This document shows, one piece after another, positions 6,639-10,207 of a stretch of DNA of 10,207 nt; within the stretch, counting starts at the first letter, position 1, and each line of letters starts with the position of its first letter. The notes under the pieces are model-generated. The model worked only from the letters and a program-made list of their open reading frames with translations, ran no database searches and had not been told where the DNA came from. Position numbers and translations under genes: made by a program. Source of the stretch: a candidate division WOR-1 bacterium RIFOXYB2_FULL_48_7 (lineage in GTDB: Bacteria; Margulisbacteria; WOR-1; O2-12-FULL-45-9; XYB2-FULL-48-7); the NCBI GenBank assembly GCA_001771615.1, contig MEUF01000025.1, forward strand, positions 4,912 to 15,118. The letters are read 5' to 3'.

Positions 6639-7382
6639 ATGAACGTTTCGTGTCAATTATCAATTCAATATGATGGTCAATTATTCGCCGGTTATGAGCT
6701 GCAGCCCGGCGAAAGGACTGTCAGGGGAGTGTTGGAAGAGGCATTAAAAAAGGTCTACAAGCGAAACGTTTCCATTATTACCCCCTCCAGAACAGATGCG
6801 GGCGTGCATGCTGTAGCCAATACAATAAGCTTTAAGGCCCCTTTCACTATCCCTGATGATAAGCTTGTTTTGGCTTTGAATGCTCATTTGCCTGCTGACC
6901 TTAGGGTCATGAGCCGGGAAAATGCCCCGGGAAAGCCCGTAAAGGCTAAAACCTATGAATATTATATTTACAATGGGCCGATCTGTCCGCCTTTGATCAG
7001 GCGCTTTGTTTGGCATATTAAACCGCAGCTTAGTCTATCTAAAATGCGCCTGGCGGCCAGGCAATTGGTCGGCCAACACGATTTTTCCTCGTTCTGCGCC
7101 TCTGGCTCCGGTGATGACAATCCTGTGAAAACGATCTATCGAATTGAAATAATGAAATCAAAAATTGTCTTGGGTTCAGCCTCCTGGCCAATAATCAGCC
7201 TTCGTATCCGGGGGAGCGGCTTTCTTTACAAGATGGTTAGGAATATGGTTGGAACACTGGTTGATCATAGTCTCAAAGGGCCAAATGATCAAAGCATCAA
7301 AAGTATCTTGGCCGCCAAAGATAGAAAGTTGGCTGGCAGAACCGCGCCGGCGTGCGGGTTGTTTTTAGTGTCTTCAAGGTAA
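6639..7382 (+). CDS. truA: tRNA pseudouridine(38-40) synthase TruA
   Basis: TruA converts uridines 38-40 of the tRNA anticodon stem-loop to pseudouridine. The 247-residue length is typical. The N-terminal strand IQYDGQLFAGYELQP (9-23) is followed by RTVRGVLEEAL. SRTDAGVHA (50-58) carries the catalytic Asp53; most members have GRTD, so Ser50 is a minor variation. Later come KAKTYEYYIYN (102-112), GQHDFSSF, GSGFLYKMVRNMVGTL, and the C-terminal AGRTAPACGLFL, where the common form is AGPTAPA. No Shine-Dalgarno precedes ATG 6639, but the protein aligns with the family from its first strand, so the start is sound. It diverges from the radical SAM gene across a 73-base gap. In Firmicutes truA commonly sits between rplQ and rplM; here it lies about 5 kb past rpsI. 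Confidence 0.96.
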   Translation: MNVSCQLSIQYDGQLFAGYELQPGERTVRGVLEEALKKVYKRNVSIITPSRTDAGVHAVANTISFKAPFTIPDDKLVLALNAHLPADLRVMSRENAPGKPVKAKTYEYYIYNGPICPPLIRRFVWHIKPQLSLSKMRLAARQLVGQHDFSSFCASGSGDDNPVKTIYRIEIMKSKIVLGSASWPIISLRIRGSGFLYKMVRNMVGTLVDHSLKGPNDQSIKSILAAKDRKLAGRTAPACGLFLVSSR

Positions 7383-7388
7383 TATTTT

Positions 7389-7397
7389 TGATATAAT
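7389..7397 (+). promoter_or_regulatory. Extended -10 promoter element upstream of serA
   Basis: TGA TATAAT (7389-7397) is a perfect -10 hexamer with an extended TG element, starting seven bases after the truA stop. The -35 region overlaps the end of truA and is weak. The predicted start near 7404 gives a leader of about 33 bases ending in GAGAGGAG (7423-7430) before ATG 7437. Confidence 0.5.
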
Positions 7398-7436
7398 TCA
7401 ATTAAATACGGCATATTTATCAGAGAGGAGCTTACT

Positions 7437-9014
7437 ATGAAAGTTTTAGCCATGGACAAGGTCGCTGAAGAAGGGTTGAAAATTATTAAGGAAGCGGGGA
7501 TTGAGGTCGACTCCAAAGCTGGGCTGCCCGAAGAAGAAATCATTAAAATTATCCCGGATTATGATGCGCTAATTGTCCGTTCTGAAACTCGTGCCACCCC
7601 GAAAATAATTGAAGCCGGCAAAAACCTGAAAATTATTGCTCGGGCCGGAGTTGGCGTAGATAATATCGACCTGCCGACGGCCACCAAAAACGGGGTCATT
7701 GTTGTGAACTCTCCAGAAGGGAATACCGTTGCCGCCGCAGAGCACACCTGGGCCATGCTCCTCTCTATGACCCGTTCCATACCGCAAGCCCATGGCAAGC
7801 TCAAGACAGGGGTTTGGGATAAGAAATCTTTTAAAGGGGTAGAGGTGCTTAATAAGACCTTGGGCGTGATCGGCTTGGGCAAAATTGGCCGACGGGTAGT
7901 GGCTTATGCCCTGGGAATGGGGATGAGGGTTATTGGCTCTGATCCTTTTGTGACGGCTGAATACGCAAAAAGCCTGGGCATCGAGCTCAAATCTATTGAA
8001 GACGTCATCAAAGAAGCGGATTTTATTACTTTTCATATCCCCAAAACAAAAGAGACTGCCGGTATGATCAATAAAGAAACAATTGCCAAGATGAAGAAAG
8101 GGGTCAGGTTGGTTAACGTTGCCCGGGGGGGGATTATCAACGAAGCTGACCTGGCCGAGGCCTTGAAAAACAAACATGTTGCAGCGGCTGCGCTGGATGT
8201 TTTCGAAAAAGAGCCTTGTGAAAACAGCCCATTATTTCAGTTGGACAATGTCGTGGTGACGCCGCATTTGGGAGCTTCAACGGTTGAAGCTCAAGTTAAC
8301 GTGGCCATTGACGTTGCCGAGCAGATTGTCGAGGTGCTCAAAGGCGGGGCTGCCCGTTCTGCAGTTAACATTCCTTCAATGAAGCCGGAACTGATCACCC
8401 CGGTCAGGCCTTTTATGAGCATTGCCGAAAAGCTTGGTTCTTTGGCGGCGCAGCTGGTCAAAGGGGCTGTGACAAGGGTTGAAGTGGAATATGCCGGAGA
8501 GGTGGCGGACAACAATGTCTCTCCGTTGACGACAATAGTCATGAAAGGGTTGTTGACCCCTATGCTTGATGTCAAAGTGAATTTTGTGAATGCCCCGTTT
8601 GTAGCCAAAGAGCGGGGGATTGAAATTGTTGAATCCAAAAATAAAGAGAGCAAGGATTTTGCCAGTTTGATAACCCTAAGGATCAAGACCGAAAAAGAGA
8701 CCAGGGAGATCGGCGGGACTATTTTTTCCGGTGTTGGTGACCGCCTGGTGATGATTGACGGCTATCGGGTTGATGCCGTGCCGCAGGGCTATATGTTAAT
8801 TTTGCAGAATATTGACAAGCCGGGGATGATCGGCAAGGTCGGGACTTTTCTTGGCCAACACAATATCAATATCGCCGCCATGGATGTCGGCCGGATCAGG
8901 AGCGGTGAAAAGGCGGTCATGGTCCTCAACATCGATAACCAGATTTCTGAAAAACTGCTGCAAGAGATGACAAAACTCGAAGGGATCGCCGGGGCCACGC
9001 TGGTAAAAATTTAA
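7437..9014 (+). CDS. serA: D-3-phosphoglycerate dehydrogenase, long ACT-domain form
   Basis: SerA oxidises 3-phosphoglycerate to 3-phosphohydroxypyruvate with NAD+, the first step of phosphorylated serine synthesis. The 525-residue length is that of the long form. Residues 1-310 are the substrate- and NAD-binding domains. They include RAGVGVDNID (69-78), the dinucleotide loop GLGKIG (146-151), and catalytic Arg230 (NVARGG), Glu259 (FEKEP) and His277 (TPHLGAST). Residues ~315-445 fit the intervening allosteric substrate-binding domain. Residues ~453-525 are an ACT domain (LILQNIDKPGMIGKVGTFLG, NINIAAMDVGR), so serine feedback inhibition is likely. A strong Shine-Dalgarno (GAGAGGAG) fixes ATG 7437. 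The gene has its own promoter-like box and its stop overlaps the start of the patatin gene in TAATG. The aminotransferase at 3343 is a candidate for the next pathway step. Confidence 0.97.
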   Translation: MKVLAMDKVAEEGLKIIKEAGIEVDSKAGLPEEEIIKIIPDYDALIVRSETRATPKIIEAGKNLKIIARAGVGVDNIDLPTATKNGVIVVNSPEGNTVAAAEHTWAMLLSMTRSIPQAHGKLKTGVWDKKSFKGVEVLNKTLGVIGLGKIGRRVVAYALGMGMRVIGSDPFVTAEYAKSLGIELKSIEDVIKEADFITFHIPKTKETAGMINKETIAKMKKGVRLVNVARGGIINEADLAEALKNKHVAAAALDVFEKEPCENSPLFQLDNVVVTPHLGASTVEAQVNVAIDVAEQIVEVLKGGAARSAVNIPSMKPELITPVRPFMSIAEKLGSLAAQLVKGAVTRVEVEYAGEVADNNVSPLTTIVMKGLLTPMLDVKVNFVNAPFVAKERGIEIVESKNKESKDFASLITLRIKTEKETREIGGTIFSGVGDRLVMIDGYRVDAVPQGYMLILQNIDKPGMIGKVGTFLGQHNINIAAMDVGRIRSGEKAVMVLNIDNQISEKLLQEMTKLEGIAGATLVKI

Positions 9015-9823
9015 TGTTCGACTGGCTGTTTGGCGGCAAGAAAAAGGTTGGCCTGGTCTTGGGTGGTGGGGTGGCGCGCGGGTTGGCCCACATTGGCGTG
9101 CTTAAGGTCCTTATCCAAAATAAAGTCCCGATCGATTATGTTGTGGGTACATCTTCGGGTAGTTTGATCGGGGCGGCCTTTGCGGCTGGAATGGATGTGG
9201 CCCAGATTGAAAAGATTGCCATGCGTATCCGTTGGCGCGATATGATGAAGCTCACTTTTTTCCAGGCCGGCTTAAATGCGCCGGAGGCGATTGAGGACTT
9301 TGTGGTTCGTTTTATCGGTGACCGTGATTTTAGAGAGATGAAAATCCCTTTTGCTGCAGTGGCAACAGATATTAAAAATGGCGCGCGGGTAGTGATTGAT
9401 CAGGGGGGGATTGCCAAGGCGGTAGCTGCCAGCGCGACCTTTCCCGGGGTTTTTTCGCCTGTCGAAATCAACGGGCATTATTTAATCGATGGCGGGATCG
9501 CTGCCAACGTCCCGGTTGATGTGGCCAAACAACTCGGAGCCGATTTTGTGATTGCTTCCGACGTTATCCCCTCCAGGTATATCAGGGGTATACCGAATGA
9601 CCCGCTTTCCGGCCTTGGCCGGGCCCTTGACCTGATGTTTAAACAGCTAAGCTATGCTGAACGGCAACGGGCCGATATCCTGATCGAATTGCAGATGGAA
9701 GAGGAAGACATCTGGCATTTGGACCTTCACAAGGCGGAAAAGCTGATTACCGCCGGTGAAATTGCCGCCCACCGGGCGATCAACAAGATCAAGAAAGCCC
9801 TAAAATTGCCAGCCGGGAGTTAA
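9014..9823 (+). CDS. Patatin-like phospholipase (RssA/NTE-type)
   Basis: The 269-residue product is a patatin-fold serine hydrolase, predicted to cleave acyl esters of phospholipids or related lipids. GGGVARG (17-23) forms the oxyanion hole, GTSSG (45-49) holds nucleophile Ser47, and LIDGGIAANVPV (157-168) holds the second dyad residue, Asp159. The catalytic set is therefore complete. No signal peptide is evident; the short basic/aromatic N-terminus MFDWLFGGKKK could touch membrane but is too short to span it. Its C-terminal third is helical. ATG 9014 shares its A with the serA stop (TAATG) and has no clear Shine-Dalgarno, so translation probably depends on ribosomes finishing serA. The 3' end overlaps the opposing regulator gene by 35 bases. 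Physiological substrate is unknown; the serine link is positional only. Confidence 0.92.
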   Translation: MFDWLFGGKKKVGLVLGGGVARGLAHIGVLKVLIQNKVPIDYVVGTSSGSLIGAAFAAGMDVAQIEKIAMRIRWRDMMKLTFFQAGLNAPEAIEDFVVRFIGDRDFREMKIPFAAVATDIKNGARVVIDQGGIAKAVAASATFPGVFSPVEINGHYLIDGGIAANVPVDVAKQLGADFVIASDVIPSRYIRGIPNDPLSGLGRALDLMFKQLSYAERQRADILIELQMEEEDIWHLDLHKAEKLITAGEIAAHRAINKIKKALKLPAGS

Positions 9824-10207
9824 GGGTCGTCCGCGGAATGCCCAGCAGCCTGGCTGCTTTGGCTTTATTGTTTTTTGCCTCTACCAGAGCGGCTGATATT
9901 TTTTCTTTTTCCAGGGTGCATATTTCATCACGTAAAGCCCCGTTACTTATAGATAGAGGGGGGCTCTCCTGGCGCAGATTAAGATCGTCCAGGGAGATGA
10001 AATCATGGCGGCTTAAGACCACTAACCGCTCGATCAAATTTTGCAGTTCGCGGACATTCCCCGGCCAGTTATATTGAAGCAAGGCTTTTTCGGCTTCGGG
10101 GGTGAATCCCTTGACCAATTTATTAGTCTCTTGGGTAAATTTCTGGAGAAAATGCCTGGTTAATAATGGGATATCACTTTTACGCTCTCGCAATGGCGGC
10201 AGGGTGA
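9789..10207 (-). CDS. Sigma-54-dependent transcriptional regulator, C-terminal part (5' end outside window)
   Basis: The frame runs off the right edge, so only the last ~139 residues are visible. They begin TLPPLRERKSDIPLLTRHFL, the usual end segment of the NtrC-type AAA+ domain. YNWPGNVRELQNLIERLVVL, the arginine-finger/sensor II region, follows. The tail KNNKAKAARLLGIPRTTLNSRL is a Fis-type helix-turn-helix that binds an enhancer-like site. Such proteins hydrolyse ATP to remodel sigma-54 RNA polymerase. Whether the missing N-terminus is a two-component receiver, a PAS/GAF sensor or something else cannot be told. An alternative start inside the window (TTG 10193) is rejected because the conserved LPPL immediately before it is part of the same domain. 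The stop at 9789-9791 lies inside the patatin gene on the opposite strand. Confidence 0.93.
   Translation of the reverse strand, partial: TLPPLRERKSDIPLLTRHFLQKFTQETNKLVKGFTPEAEKALLQYNWPGNVRELQNLIERLVVLSRHDFISLDDLNLRQESPPLSISNGALRDEICTLEKEKISAALVEAKNNKAKAARLLGIPRTTLNSRLAILGLS
9844..9877 (+). terminator. Weak candidate intrinsic terminator after the patatin gene
   Basis: AGCAGC (9844-9849) and GCTGCT (9853-9858) form a 6-bp stem with a 3-base loop 21 bases after the patatin stop, followed by an interrupted T-rich stretch ending TTTTTT. The hairpin lies inside the helix-turn-helix codons of the opposing regulator, so the pairing could be coincidental codon content. Confidence 0.3.

Noticed and set aside
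7569..8177. Long minus-strand ORFs opposite serA (also 7559-7882, 8291-8686)
   Set aside because: They are antisense shadows of a well-conserved gene, with no family resemblance and no ribosome binding site.
1..10207. Defence island, CRISPR, prophage or transposon content
   Set aside because: No direct repeat arrays, transposase, integrase, toxin-antitoxin or nuclease motifs were seen; the genes are mainly housekeeping.

Overview
The window is bacterial chromosomal DNA, densely packed, with eleven protein genes (two cut by the window edges) and no RNA gene, CRISPR array or mobile element that I can see. It opens with the tail of a ribosomal/RNA-polymerase operon (rpoA end, rplQ, rplM, rpsI). 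A small conserved-type gene sits 17 bases after rpsI and is probably co-transcribed. The lipoprotein signal, the sigma-54-type regulator and the operon order fit a diderm-like bacterium. The overall style (moderate G+C, Thr-rich lipoprotein linker, class V aminotransferase near serA) made me think of an uncultured candidate phylum such as Margulisbacteria/Saganbacteria, but that is a low-confidence impression, not a result.

Layout. 1-1973, plus strand: rpoA (3' end), rplQ, rplM, rpsI and a 116-residue protein resembling the C-terminal half of BCAM0308-type proteins. 2020-3279, plus: a secreted lipoprotein with a 52-residue Thr-rich linker and seven propeller-like repeats. 3343-4491, plus: a class V PLP aminotransferase. 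4466-6565, minus: a large radical SAM protein with a B12-binding-like N-terminal domain. 6639-7382, plus: truA. 7437-9014, plus: serA. 9014-9823, plus: a patatin-like phospholipase whose start overlaps the serA stop. 9789-10207, minus: the 3' end of a sigma-54-dependent regulator.

How they fit together. The first block is translation machinery, and truA (tRNA pseudouridine synthase) belongs functionally to it but is displaced about 5 kb downstream. The aminotransferase and SerA are plausibly consecutive steps of phosphorylated serine biosynthesis, although two genes now separate them. The patatin is translationally coupled to serA. The lipoprotein and radical SAM protein have no obvious partner in the window and are the least explained genes. 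Both convergent gene pairs overlap at their 3' ends, and three genes lacking a good Shine-Dalgarno have a -10-like box 6-7 bases before the ATG, suggesting leaderless transcripts. I see no clear novel multi-gene system; the best leads are the ribosome-linked small protein, the radical SAM protein and the leaderless promoter pattern.
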